64,000 nucleotides of DNA from positions 1-64,000 of the forward strand of contig CALVAO010000005.1 in the NCBI GenBank assembly GCA_944325515.1, in the 5' to 3' direction. Of the stretch, positions 26,364-34,863 are shown one piece after another (position 1 is the first letter of the stretch; each line of letters begins with the position of its first letter). Under the pieces are notes generated by a model. It did no database searches, was not told the DNA's origin, and saw nothing but the letters and a program-made list of their open reading frames with translations. This DNA is from Candidatus Gastranaerophilales bacterium. GTDB taxonomy: Bacteria > Cyanobacteriota > Vampirovibrionia > Gastranaerophilales > Gastranaerophilaceae. The position numbers and the translations under genes are program-made.

Positions 26364-28400
26364 TTAATCACTAGCATAACCCAAAACTCTTATAAATTCA
26401 CTTGTCGTAGTTCTACCTTCAACAATATGATTTAAACAAGAGTATTTCAGTGTTTTCATACCTGCTGCAACTGCAGATTCTTCAATCTCAATATCATGCG
26501 CACCCTGGGCAATCAATTTTTTTATCTCCCTTGTAATAGGCATAACTTCATATATACCTAAACGTCCTGTATAACCCAGATAACCGCAATCTTTACATCC
26601 TTTTTTTCTGTAGAGCTTAGTTTTTAACAACTGTTGTTGTACTTCCGGACTTGTAGAAATATGCTGAACTTCTTCTTCCGTAGGGAAATACCCTTCTTTA
26701 CACTTATCACAAAGCCTTCGTACAAGACGTTGAGCAATTACACCCGTTAATGTAGAGGAAACAAGGTAATCTTTTGCTCCCATTTCTATCAAACGTGTAA
26801 CTGTTGCAGCAGCGGAATTTGTGTGAACAGTACTTAATACAAGGTGCCCTGTAAGAGCTGCAGAGATAGCAACTTCCAAAGTCTCAAAGTCACGGATTTC
26901 ACCGATTAATATAATATCCGGGTCCTGTCTTAAAATAGCTCTCATACATGACGCAAATGTAATATCTGCCTTCGGATTAACTTGAGATTGATTAATCCCT
27001 TCCAGTTTAATTTCTATCGGGTCTTCAATCGTTGTAATATTTACATCCTCTTTATTTAAGGATTTTAAAATGGTATAAAGCGTTGTTGTTTTACCGGAAC
27101 CTGTTGGACCGGAAGTTAAGATAATACCGTTAGGAGATTGAACCATATCATGTATTTTCTTTATATCATCGTCAGAAGCACCGGCAATAACCATTTTGTC
27201 TCCGGCAGCTTTCAAACTAACTGCAGGAGCAAGAATACGGATTACGACTTTTTCTTTACCGGATACAGGAAGTGTATTTATACGAAAGTCGTACATTCTA
27301 TCATTATATTTGATTGAAAAAGTACCATCCTGCGGGCGCCTGTGCTCTGCAATGTTCATTCTTGCAAGAACCTTGAAACGTGTAATAACTGCCTGTTCAA
27401 TACTTCCAGGAATTTCAAGCACTTTTTTCAAAATACCATCAGAACGCACTCTTACCACATAATATCCAATACGCGGTTCAATATGAATATCTGAAGCTTT
27501 TGCATCAATAGCATCTGTAATAATTTTATATACAAACTTTGCAACATTACCGCTTGCATCTTGAAGTTCTTTTTCAACCTGCGTCCATAAAGATTCTTCG
27601 TTGTTAAACTGGGCTGCTTCTTCTTCTATACTTTGAATAATTCTTTCAGTTTCTTTTGCGGCCTGTTCGCTTTTTTTTTGCATATAATATTCTTTTAAAT
27701 ACATGTCGTATTCAAAATATGGTATGCAATAAACATTTAGTGAACGACCTGTTGATAAAGATATTTCTCTTATAGTATATTTGTCTGTCGGGTTCACCAT
27801 TGCAACTGCAAGTTTATTACCCTCCATTGACATTATTACTGTTTGTTTCTTTTCAATAAAATCATCCGGAAGAAGTTTTAATATTTTGTTATCTACATTA
27901 ATATTATTTTTTGAAACAACTTCACAGCCGTATTTTTTCTTCAAATAAGACACAATTCTTTCATATGAAAGGTATTCTTTTTCATGAAAAACAGCATCCA
28001 GAGGAACATCTTTTTCTTTAGCTATATCAATGCATTCCTTAAGCTGCTCCTGCGTTATCCATCCAATACCGACAAGCATTTCTTCTGCAGTAGGCTCTGC
28101 TTTTGCCTCTCCCTCCTCTTGCTGTGCCGGCTCCTGTGAAACATTTAATGCATTAAAAATTTCATCAAAATCATTTCCTGGTATTGGGATGAACTGTGGA
28201 TTTAAACCATTAAATTTTTCTTTAATAATAGAGGCTATTTGCTCTTTATTAGAACTTCTTTCTTTATTTAATATTACATAAAAATCATTCTGTCTCTTAT
28301 CAACTGGAATAAAACCTGATGATTTCATCAGGTTTAATTCAAAGTTTTTGATATATTCCTTTTTTATACTATTTTTTAGTTTTTCCAGTTGATTAGACAT
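26364..28400 (-). CDS. Type IV pilus/type II secretion assembly ATPase (PilB/GspE)
   Basis: The 678-residue protein has an N-terminal MshEN-like domain and a C-terminal hexameric ATPase. The ATPase has Walker A GPTGSGKTTTLY, the Asp box, Walker B IILIGEIRD, the His box STVHTNSA and a zinc tetracysteine (CDKCKEGY with CKDCGYLGYTG). An N-terminal domain of about 110 residues, before MLVGIGWITQEQL, is extra and includes a Glu/Ala-rich linker. It powers pseudopilus or pilus extension from the cytoplasm. It lies 3 bp after the secretin gene. Confidence 0.96.
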   Translation of the reverse strand: MSNQLEKLKNSIKKEYIKNFELNLMKSSGFIPVDKRQNDFYVILNKERSSNKEQIASIIKEKFNGLNPQFIPIPGNDFDEIFNALNVSQEPAQQEEGEAKAEPTAEEMLVGIGWITQEQLKECIDIAKEKDVPLDAVFHEKEYLSYERIVSYLKKKYGCEVVSKNNINVDNKILKLLPDDFIEKKQTVIMSMEGNKLAVAMVNPTDKYTIREISLSTGRSLNVYCIPYFEYDMYLKEYYMQKKSEQAAKETERIIQSIEEEAAQFNNEESLWTQVEKELQDASGNVAKFVYKIITDAIDAKASDIHIEPRIGYYVVRVRSDGILKKVLEIPGSIEQAVITRFKVLARMNIAEHRRPQDGTFSIKYNDRMYDFRINTLPVSGKEKVVIRILAPAVSLKAAGDKMVIAGASDDDIKKIHDMVQSPNGIILTSGPTGSGKTTTLYTILKSLNKEDVNITTIEDPIEIKLEGINQSQVNPKADITFASCMRAILRQDPDIILIGEIRDFETLEVAISAALTGHLVLSTVHTNSAAATVTRLIEMGAKDYLVSSTLTGVIAQRLVRRLCDKCKEGYFPTEEEVQHISTSPEVQQQLLKTKLYRKKGCKDCGYLGYTGRLGIYEVMPITREIKKLIAQGAHDIEIEESAVAAGMKTLKYSCLNHIVEGRTTTSEFIRVLGYASD

Positions 28401-28403
28401 AAA

Positions 28404-30266
28404 TTATAAACTATCCGCAACAGAGCCTTCTCCGTCGTTAATGATTTTAGGTGTCAGCATTATAATAAGTTCATTCTTACTTTTTTCTGATCTAGAAGAT
28501 CTAAATGCGGCACCTATAATTGGCAAATCACCTAATACAGGAATTTTTGAAACAGTCTTCGTTTCTTCTTCTTGTATCAATCCGCCTATTACAAGAGTTT
28601 CACCATCTTTTATTCTAACATTCTTTAAATCAAGATTTCTTCTGCTTAAAAGTGTTGCTTCAATATCAGTACCCTGTCCTGTTTCACTAGGTGTTGTTAC
28701 TTGAGATGCTACTGTAGAGTATTCCGGTTTAACATTTAATGTAACATAACCGTCAGGTGAAATAAATGGAATAAGTGTAACCTTAATACCTAAATCGGAC
28801 CCGATAGAATATGTTTTCTGAGCTGTACCAGTAGCACCAACTCCGGCACCTGTTGAAGACAAGAACTCAGAAGTTACTTTTTCTACATAGTCTTGCGTTA
28901 AATCCAGCACTGATTCTTGACCATTGGTTATTAATAATTTTGGATTAGCTAATACACGTCCTTTATGGTTTTCAATCAAATAGTTCATTGTCCAGGTTAT
29001 GTATGCATTACTTCCATACCAATCTTTAGCTGACATATAAGAGTCTTGTAATTGTCCGTTTTCTAAAACCTTTATCGGAACAAATTTTCCTGCACCAGGA
29101 CCAGCTTCTCTGCCGCCGGTAGTATTTGAGCCGTCAAAGCTTACAAACCAGTTCTTGGAATCAATAGACCACTGGTTACTAAATTCTTTACTGCCGTCTT
29201 CTGTTAATTCGACAATAGATACCTCTAAATATGCTTGAGGCTGTTTTATATCATTTGACTTAATAAAGTTTTCTATCATATTCATCTGAGCTTCAGATCC
29301 GCCCATTAATGTAATCGTACCTCTTTGAGGGAAATATGAAATAGATAAGTTTTGAACTTCAAAAGGAGCTGCTGCTGTGCTTGAAGAAGACGGTGCTACT
29401 GTACAAGCAACAATACCTTCACCTAATTTTAATGTATCAGAACTACCACCGCCGGATGAAGAAGATGCTGCGCCACCTGTCATAATACCAGCAGCACCGC
29501 CGGTTGTACCCATTCCAGGAGTCGGAGGCATAAATCCTCCTGAGCTGCTATCACTTCCTGATGAACCGCGTGAAGGCAATAGCATTTCACATATCATATT
29601 TGCCATTTCAGCAGGTGTAGTATGGTTAACAGCAAAAGTCTTTGTTAATGGTTCTCTGTCAAGTTGTTCAATAACTTTTTGAACTATTGCTGCATCTGAT
29701 TCCATACCAAATATAATAATTTCGTTAGTTGCAGTATTTACAGTTGCAGCATCAACACTTGAAAGCCCCGCTTTTTTCATGCCAAATACATTCTTGTTTA
29801 AGAAATCTGCTATTTTTGAAGCACTAACATATTTCACAGGGAAAACCATCATTTCCTGCTTTGAGAATGAGGCATTGTCGGCGTTATCTTTTGCAATTAC
29901 TACCATAGTGTTATTCTGAGTATAATAATTCAGACCAGCCACCTGTAATACAAGATTAAACGCATCATTAATCGGCATGTCTACTAAATCCAGTGTCACT
30001 TTTCCATCAACTGAAGAATGGAAAACTACGTTCAGACCGGCTTTATCAGCAAACATTCTCAAAACTTGTTTTACATCAGAATCACGCAGACTCAACGTAA
30101 TTTTATCATTTTTAGGCGTAAGTTTCACATCACCGGATAAAACCATAGAACTTGTATATGGAGCACTGCTTACTGTATCGTAAGCCGAAGCAGTAAGACT
30201 AGAAGGTGCCGTAAACGCTAATAATAACGCTGCTGACAAAAATCTTTGTATATGATTATACTTCAT
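28404..30266 (-). CDS. Secretin (GspD/PilQ family)
   Basis: The outer-membrane channel precursor has a signal sequence at the N-terminus. An STN-like domain (ITLSLRDSDVKQVLRMFADK) is followed by N-domains and a low-complexity Gly/Ser/Met linker of about 70 residues. The C-terminal secretin core contains RIKDGETLVIGGLI and IPVLGDLPIIGAAF. The start ATG at 30266 overlaps the upstream stop as TGATG and has GGAGG about eight bases away. It forms a multimeric pore for a pseudopilus or pilus and shows that the cell has an outer membrane. Confidence 0.95.
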   Translation of the reverse strand: MKYNHIQRFLSAALLLAFTAPSSLTASAYDTVSSAPYTSSMVLSGDVKLTPKNDKITLSLRDSDVKQVLRMFADKAGLNVVFHSSVDGKVTLDLVDMPINDAFNLVLQVAGLNYYTQNNTMVVIAKDNADNASFSKQEMMVFPVKYVSASKIADFLNKNVFGMKKAGLSSVDAATVNTATNEIIIFGMESDAAIVQKVIEQLDREPLTKTFAVNHTTPAEMANMICEMLLPSRGSSGSDSSSGGFMPPTPGMGTTGGAAGIMTGGAASSSSGGGSSDTLKLGEGIVACTVAPSSSSTAAAPFEVQNLSISYFPQRGTITLMGGSEAQMNMIENFIKSNDIKQPQAYLEVSIVELTEDGSKEFSNQWSIDSKNWFVSFDGSNTTGGREAGPGAGKFVPIKVLENGQLQDSYMSAKDWYGSNAYITWTMNYLIENHKGRVLANPKLLITNGQESVLDLTQDYVEKVTSEFLSSTGAGVGATGTAQKTYSIGSDLGIKVTLIPFISPDGYVTLNVKPEYSTVASQVTTPSETGQGTDIEATLLSRRNLDLKNVRIKDGETLVIGGLIQEEETKTVSKIPVLGDLPIIGAAFRSSRSEKSKNELIIMLTPKIINDGEGSVADSL

Positions 30267-30931
30267 CACTTTTTCCCTCCGAATTTTTTACTTAAATTTG
30301 AAACGTCATTATAATTTACTGCCCCTTCGGTTAATATTTCACCGATACCGGCTTTATAAACGTTATTGCCCAATTTAACAGTGACACTGTCCTGCATTAT
30401 ATTGACAACTTTATAGTTATTAACAACGTCGCCTTTCTTAACAAGATAATCATTACCTTCAATATTTAATATAGCAGAAGGGCTGTACTTGTCATATAAA
30501 ATACCGGATACTATAGTATCCATAACCCTGGCTGCTTCAGAACTTTCATCCACTACTTCCGGCGGTTCTATCAAATCAAACTTAGGAACATCACTTACAG
30601 AATTACCGATATCCCTATATGGCAAAAATGGGTTTGCTTTTACTGTTCCTGCCGGAATCGAAATAAGATCTTTTTTAGCCGCAGCAGCTGCAGCCGGAGC
30701 CGAAGCCAACTGTATAGTACCGTTTTCTCCCAGCTCTTCTATATTTGCTGCAGTATTGTTAAGTGCAAAAGCTATACAAGCAACGGGGATACCTATACAT
30801 AAAACAACCAGACTTTTCAATCCTAATTTTGAAAAGCCTCTGCTTCTTCTTACGGTTTTTGATATAAGTTCGTCTGCCGTAATATCAGCTAAATTAACTT
30901 TCTTTTCTTTTTTCTTCATATAATTGCGCAT
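30266..30931 (-). CDS. GspC/PilP-like inner-membrane protein
   Basis: The 221-residue protein has one membrane anchor (about residues 35-57: LKSLVVLCIGIPVACIAFAL), an Ala/Pro-rich linker and a C-terminal beta domain. The beta domain reads ILYDKYSPSAILNIEGNDYL and VKKGDVVNNYKVVNI, like the HR domain of GspC/PilP that touches the secretin. The ATG at 30931 is preferred to a GTG at 30937 because of an AGAAG site. It starts the operon GspC-GspD-GspE-GspF; PilM/N/O or GspL/M genes are absent nearby. Confidence 0.75.
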   Translation of the reverse strand: MRNYMKKKEKKVNLADITADELISKTVRRSRGFSKLGLKSLVVLCIGIPVACIAFALNNTAANIEELGENGTIQLASAPAAAAAAKKDLISIPAGTVKANPFLPYRDIGNSVSDVPKFDLIEPPEVVDESSEAARVMDTIVSGILYDKYSPSAILNIEGNDYLVKKGDVVNNYKVVNIMQDSVTVKLGNNVYKAGIGEILTEGAVNYNDVSNLSKKFGGKK

Positions 30932-31125
30932 ATTCACTACTTCTAACTATAAATTGTTTCTCTCTTTTCTCAAACTATACAATAACGAACAACTCTTGAA
31001 ATCCTATGTTTATACTATTAATTTCAAATTTTCATCAATATTCATACACAATGTTTATACCAACCTAATTTAATCATACCATACTTTCTGAATATTGCAA
31101 TTATCAATTTATATTTAATATTATA

Positions 31126-31695
31126 TTATTTATATTGCACAAAAGCAAACGCATTAAAATCCAGAGAGCCGAATATTATTTTGACAAAATTGTCGTTGTA
31201 AGGCAAAAGCTCCACAAAATCCAAATTTTCTTGATTATAATCTTCATGAGTTTCATTTGCCTTAACTTTTCCTTTAAAATATTGCGACTGGTAAAACAGC
31301 AAATAAATATCCCCGTTTTTATCCTTTTCTGCCATAACTTTATAAAAACCTTTTTCCAGCGGGGTTTTATTTATGATGAGATTTACCGGCACATTAAGCA
31401 GCATACCGTCATCATTTTCTCTAAGAGGTGTAATAGATTTTATCTCACTATCCGGACTCAAATCCGGATGCAGGCTTGTACCGCCTCCACCAATTTTCTT
31501 TATTAATTTTTTTCGCTGTTTTGCCTCTTTTTTCTTTTTGTTTCCTTCCAGAGTATCTATAGCCTCTTCAAACTCTTTATTGGTAATAGATTTTTGTCCG
31601 TCCCATGCTCTGTCTAAGTCGGAAAAGTTATCCCACTCATCTGCATAAACAGGCAGCAATAAAAAAATAAATAATATCAAAAGCAGCTTTCTCAT
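31126..31695 (-). CDS. Exported protein of unknown function
   Basis: The 189-residue precursor has a clear signal peptide (MRKLLLILFIFLLLPVYA, cut before DEW). A Lys-rich segment (KKKKEAKQRKKLIKKIGGGG) and a beta-rich C-terminal half follow. It lies upstream of the secretion operon on the same strand, with a 188-bp gap. A TATAAT box is about 25 bases before the ATG, and there is no clear ribosome site. It is presumably periplasmic. The family is not recognised. Confidence 0.7.
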   Translation of the reverse strand: MRKLLLILFIFLLLPVYADEWDNFSDLDRAWDGQKSITNKEFEEAIDTLEGNKKKKEAKQRKKLIKKIGGGGTSLHPDLSPDSEIKSITPLRENDDGMLLNVPVNLIINKTPLEKGFYKVMAEKDKNGDIYLLFYQSQYFKGKVKANETHEDYNQENLDFVELLPYNDNFVKIIFGSLDFNAFAFVQYK

Positions 31696-31810
31696 AATAT
31701 AAATATATAACTAAAATTATACTAAAGTAAACTGCTTGTTTTAAAAACTTTTATTTTTCATAATAATCGTGTATAATAATGTTAGCTTTATATGTAAGAA
31801 AGAGAGTTTA

Positions 31811-33472
31811 ATGTCTGATACAAATTTTATTATAATTATTGTTGCGTTTGTAGTGGCAATAGCAGCAATATATATATTGTATTCGATTATATTGTACCAG
31901 GGCGGATCTTCAAAGAACGGAGAAGAGCTACAGCTTTCGACCAAAAATATTCTTGAGCAGGTTGAAGTTTTATTTGATAAAAAAGAATACGGTCTGGTAC
32001 AGCTTCTGGCATCAAAATACCTTGACAGGGTTCCTGGACACATAGAAGTCAGAATTTATCTTGCACGTGCATATTATGAAGATAGAAAATACAATCAAGC
32101 TATTAAGCAATGTTCAATAATTTTAAAGAAAAAGCCGAGCAGTGTGGAAACAAGACAAATCCTCGGGGATTGTTACATAAAAAAACAAATGCCTTCTAAA
32201 GCGATAAAAGAATACGAGTACGTATTTGACCACAAGAAAACTGATAAACACGTTGTACGTACCCTGGCAGAATTATACAAAGAAGCTGACCAGCTTTTTT
32301 CTTCCATTAGTGCATATGAAATACTCTCGGATCTCATGGATTTAGATGAAGATGTTGCGGATATTCAGTCGATACTTGCCGAACTTAATGAAGAAGTTCA
32401 TGACTATCCTGCGGCATTTGAAGCATATAAAACAAGACTCGGCATATATCCAAATGATATTGTTACAAATAGAAAGCTGACTGAACTGTATATTAAAATC
32501 AAAAACTATCCTGTAGCAATAGAAACTTTATTATACATGTTAACTTTTGTTACAGATGCAAAAACTCTGTTATGGATATATGAAACTCTGGTAGCTTTAT
32601 ATGTAGAATCAGAAGATTACGAAAAAGCAATCGAATACTCAGAAAAACTTCTTGATATACAAGGTTCTGATAAATTTAAAGTCAGAAACGATATTGCGAA
32701 CTTTAATATTAAACTCAACCGTATGGGAGAAGGTGTTGCCATACTGGAAGATTTAGCCATGATGTCGCAGAACGGATTTGATGTAACATTAGAGCTAGCA
32801 GATGCTTATATACAAACAAAAGAATACCAGAAAGCTCTTGAAAGATACAATATTTTAATGGATAAGGCTACGCCTAGAGAAGCTAAAACAGTCAACTTGC
32901 TTCTATGTGAACTATATATTAAATGGGCTGTAGATATGGCGGGACAGCAAAAATTTGATGAATCTTTTGAATTACTAAAAAATGCAACCCAGTATAATGC
33001 AATAAATTCTGAAATTTATTACAATGCTGCAAACAATTATTACAAACTCAAAAATTACACAAGTACAGTCGAGTCTTTAAACAAAGCACTTGAATATGAT
33101 AAACAAAATGAATATAAAGCAAAGTATTTATTGCTGTTATCAGAAGCGCATCACCAGCTGGGTAACTTTTTTGAAGAAAAGAAAGCGCTTACGGATTTGT
33201 TAAAATTTGACGAAAAAAATCCAAACGGTCTATATAGAGTTGGTTTAATGTATGCAGCCCAGCATGACATCAAAAATGCAGAAGAAGCTTTCAAAAAAGC
33301 TATTATGTATGATCCGGAACTAATTCCTGCCAAATATAATCTTGCTCTGTTATATGAAAATAACAACAGGGATAAAGCAAAAGAATTATATATGGAAATT
33401 CTTGAACAGGATCCCGCTTACGAAGAAGCAAAGAATGCGCTTGCGGATTTATCCACATCTGATTTTTATTAA
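31811..33472 (+). CDS. Membrane-anchored TPR protein
   Basis: The 553-residue protein has an N-terminal membrane helix (FIIIIVAFVVAIAAIYILYS, about residues 5-30) followed by at least ten TPR-like units, e.g. RIYLARAYYEDRKYNQAIKQ-type helices. ATG 31811 with AGAGAG is preferred to an upstream in-frame ATG at 31769, which lies at the TATAAT box. The solenoid probably faces the cytoplasm as an assembly scaffold, similar in plan to LapB/YciM-like proteins. Partner unknown. Its stop codon abuts that of the convergent small gene. Confidence 0.85.
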   Translation: MSDTNFIIIIVAFVVAIAAIYILYSIILYQGGSSKNGEELQLSTKNILEQVEVLFDKKEYGLVQLLASKYLDRVPGHIEVRIYLARAYYEDRKYNQAIKQCSIILKKKPSSVETRQILGDCYIKKQMPSKAIKEYEYVFDHKKTDKHVVRTLAELYKEADQLFSSISAYEILSDLMDLDEDVADIQSILAELNEEVHDYPAAFEAYKTRLGIYPNDIVTNRKLTELYIKIKNYPVAIETLLYMLTFVTDAKTLLWIYETLVALYVESEDYEKAIEYSEKLLDIQGSDKFKVRNDIANFNIKLNRMGEGVAILEDLAMMSQNGFDVTLELADAYIQTKEYQKALERYNILMDKATPREAKTVNLLLCELYIKWAVDMAGQQKFDESFELLKNATQYNAINSEIYYNAANNYYKLKNYTSTVESLNKALEYDKQNEYKAKYLLLLSEAHHQLGNFFEEKKALTDLLKFDEKNPNGLYRVGLMYAAQHDIKNAEEAFKKAIMYDPELIPAKYNLALLYENNNRDKAKELYMEILEQDPAYEEAKNALADLSTSDFY

Positions 33473-33640
33473 TTAAACATCTTCCGGTACATATATAACA
33501 GTATCACTCAGATAGTTCCTTGCCTCTTCGGCGGAAGAAAATCTGGGGACTATTCTTTGGTAGTCCTGAATAATAGAGATAATATCGTCCACAGACATCT
33601 TAATAAGCCTTCTTCCGCCGGATTCAATAATTCTTGCCAT
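33473..33640 (-). CDS. 55-residue small protein under a sigma-28-type promoter
   Basis: A short frame starts at an ATG at 33640, seven bases after AAAGGA, and ends with a TAA abutting the TPR gene stop. The protein begins MARIIESGGRRLIKMSVDDI and ends VIYVPEDV. It is a compact, charged, likely soluble protein with no cysteine. Its promoter (33663-33689) matches the FliA consensus at all eight -35 bases and seven of eight -10 bases, with an 11-bp spacer, so the gene is very likely real. Function unknown; an accessory motility or anti-sigma-like role could be tested. Confidence 0.7.
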   Translation of the reverse strand: MARIIESGGRRLIKMSVDDIISIIQDYQRIVPRFSSAEEARNYLSDTVIYVPEDV

Positions 33641-33662
33641 ATAACATTCCTTTCGTTATATG

Positions 33663-33689
33663 TTATCGACAAAATTATTAAAAACTTTA
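33663..33689 (-). promoter_or_regulatory. Sigma-28 (FliA)-type promoter of the 55-aa gene
   Basis: Read leftward: TAAAGTTT (33682-33689), 11 bases, GTCGATAA (33663-33670). Unlike the other three, no TGTAA pair is present upstream, where the phosphopantetheinyl transferase gene ends. Confidence 0.75.
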
Positions 33690-33695
33690 AATAAA

Positions 33696-34229
33696 TCAAA
33701 TATTCGCGTTAGGAAAAACATTTCCGCTTTGAATGTAAATTTCAAAATCTTCGTGTATATTCACACTTGCAGCAGTTATGATATAGTCCTCAAAATGAAA
33801 CTTTTTGAAATTTTGAGCCGGCTTACCCAGTTTATACTCGGCTTCATATTTTGTCCATTCGTTATAAAAATCTTCCAAAGTATTACAATTGAAGCCCATT
33901 CTTTTTGAAATTTCTTCAAAATCCCTAAGTTTAATTTTTTCAATATCAATTCCGCAGTCATAGTCCGAAAAAGCAAGAGCGATAAAATCCCCGCTATGGC
34001 TTATGCTGAAAAATTTCTGCCTGTTTTTCAAAAACGGTTTCTTTCCGTTAAAAATAACTTCTCTGTCTTCTATGTGATAAAATTCTCTCAAAATTCTATC
34101 GACCATAAGATAAGATAAGCAATGCTGGTTCCACTTTTTAGGATCAGAAATCTCTTTTTTTTGAAACTCTTTTAAAAGTTCCATGTGAACATTGTCAGCA
34201 TCAACTATTTCTATAACAAAAATATCCAT
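33696..34229 (-). CDS. 4'-phosphopantetheinyl transferase (Sfp-like)
   Basis: The 177-residue protein has FFSISHSGDFIALAFSD followed by CGIDIEKI (the Asp and Glu bind magnesium), then the late motif EWTKYEAEYKL. This corresponds to W-T-x-K-E-A with Lys replaced by Tyr. It transfers phosphopantetheine from CoA to acyl- or peptidyl-carrier proteins. It is shorter than Sfp (~225) and nearer single-domain or truncated members. The target carrier protein is not in the window. Confidence 0.8.
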   Translation of the reverse strand: MDIFVIEIVDADNVHMELLKEFQKKEISDPKKWNQHCLSYLMVDRILREFYHIEDREVIFNGKKPFLKNRQKFFSISHSGDFIALAFSDYDCGIDIEKIKLRDFEEISKRMGFNCNTLEDFYNEWTKYEAEYKLGKPAQNFKKFHFEDYIITAASVNIHEDFEIYIQSGNVFPNANI

Positions 34230-34285
34230 AACCTAATTCTAGCATAAATTTGAGTAATACCGCAAATTACCCTCAAATAACCTAT

Positions 34286-34765
34286 TTATGCGTTCCGCTC
34301 GACTTTTATCTCCGGAAGGTTAATATTAATACCGGAATAGCTGTTCAAAGCTTTTCCGATATTACGAATAACAAGCCCCGCATCTTCGTGCTTAATTTCC
34401 GCAGAAGAAGAGAATGCGCCTGCGCTCTGATTTTGCTCGCAGTATTCCATATACTCATCATACGAAAAACTGTTTTCTTGCTCCGAACTGCCCGTATTGC
34501 GCTCCAACATCGCATCAACTTTATTCTGAACAGTCTGGATTTGCTCTTCTTCAGTATTGATATTGTTTGCCTCACAATACTTTTGATACTCTTCCATCGT
34601 TACAATTCCGTCTTTGTCCGCATCCATCTCTTCATTATAATTCGGATCGCCCTCTTTTGCATAAACTGCAGGCTCATTATTTTGCCGGGGCATATTGCTG
34701 TTATTGGCGGACATATCAGAAATCCCCTGGAGTAACTGTAAATTCAACGATAAATTAGCCGTCAT
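34286..34765 (-). CDS. Small EF-hand protein
   Basis: The 159-residue acidic protein (MTANLSLNLQLLQGISDM at the N-terminus) has one clear EF-hand loop, DADKDGIVTMEE, near residue 48. A degenerate second segment (NSFSYDEYMEYCEQN) lies near 98. There is no signal peptide and no membrane helix. The style resembles the 595-residue EF-hand protein at 18903, but its promoter is sigma-70-like (34793-34820). Function unknown; calcium binding is predicted only. Confidence 0.75.
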   Translation of the reverse strand: MTANLSLNLQLLQGISDMSANNSNMPRQNNEPAVYAKEGDPNYNEEMDADKDGIVTMEEYQKYCEANNINTEEEQIQTVQNKVDAMLERNTGSSEQENSFSYDEYMEYCEQNQSAGAFSSSAEIKHEDAGLVIRNIGKALNSYSGININLPEIKVERNA

Positions 34766-34792
34766 TAAAACCTCACTTAAACAGACACTTAA

Positions 34793-34820
34793 ATTATAAC
34801 CTATTTTTTCAACTTTTCAA
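34793..34820 (-). promoter_or_regulatory. Sigma-70-type promoter of the small EF-hand gene
   Basis: Read leftward: TTGAAA (34815-34820), 16-bp spacer, TATAAT (34793-34798). The leader is about 25 nt, with GAGG before the ATG. Confidence 0.55.
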
Positions 34821-34824
34821 GTCT

Positions 34825-34858
34825 AAGGCGCCGAAATCTTAAAAGATTTTGGCGCCTT
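34825..34858. terminator. GC-rich hairpin after alaS
   Basis: AAGGCGCC (34825-34832) pairs with GGCGCCTT (34851-34858), with an inner AATCTT/AAGATT helix, starting six bases after the alaS stop. There is no long T-run, so termination strength is uncertain. Confidence 0.55.
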
Positions 34859-34863
34859 TAGAG

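Noticed and set aside
34250-34735. 161-codon rightward frame antisense to the small EF-hand gene
   Set aside because: The leftward frame has a clear EF-hand, a ribosome site and a promoter; the rightward one has none of these.
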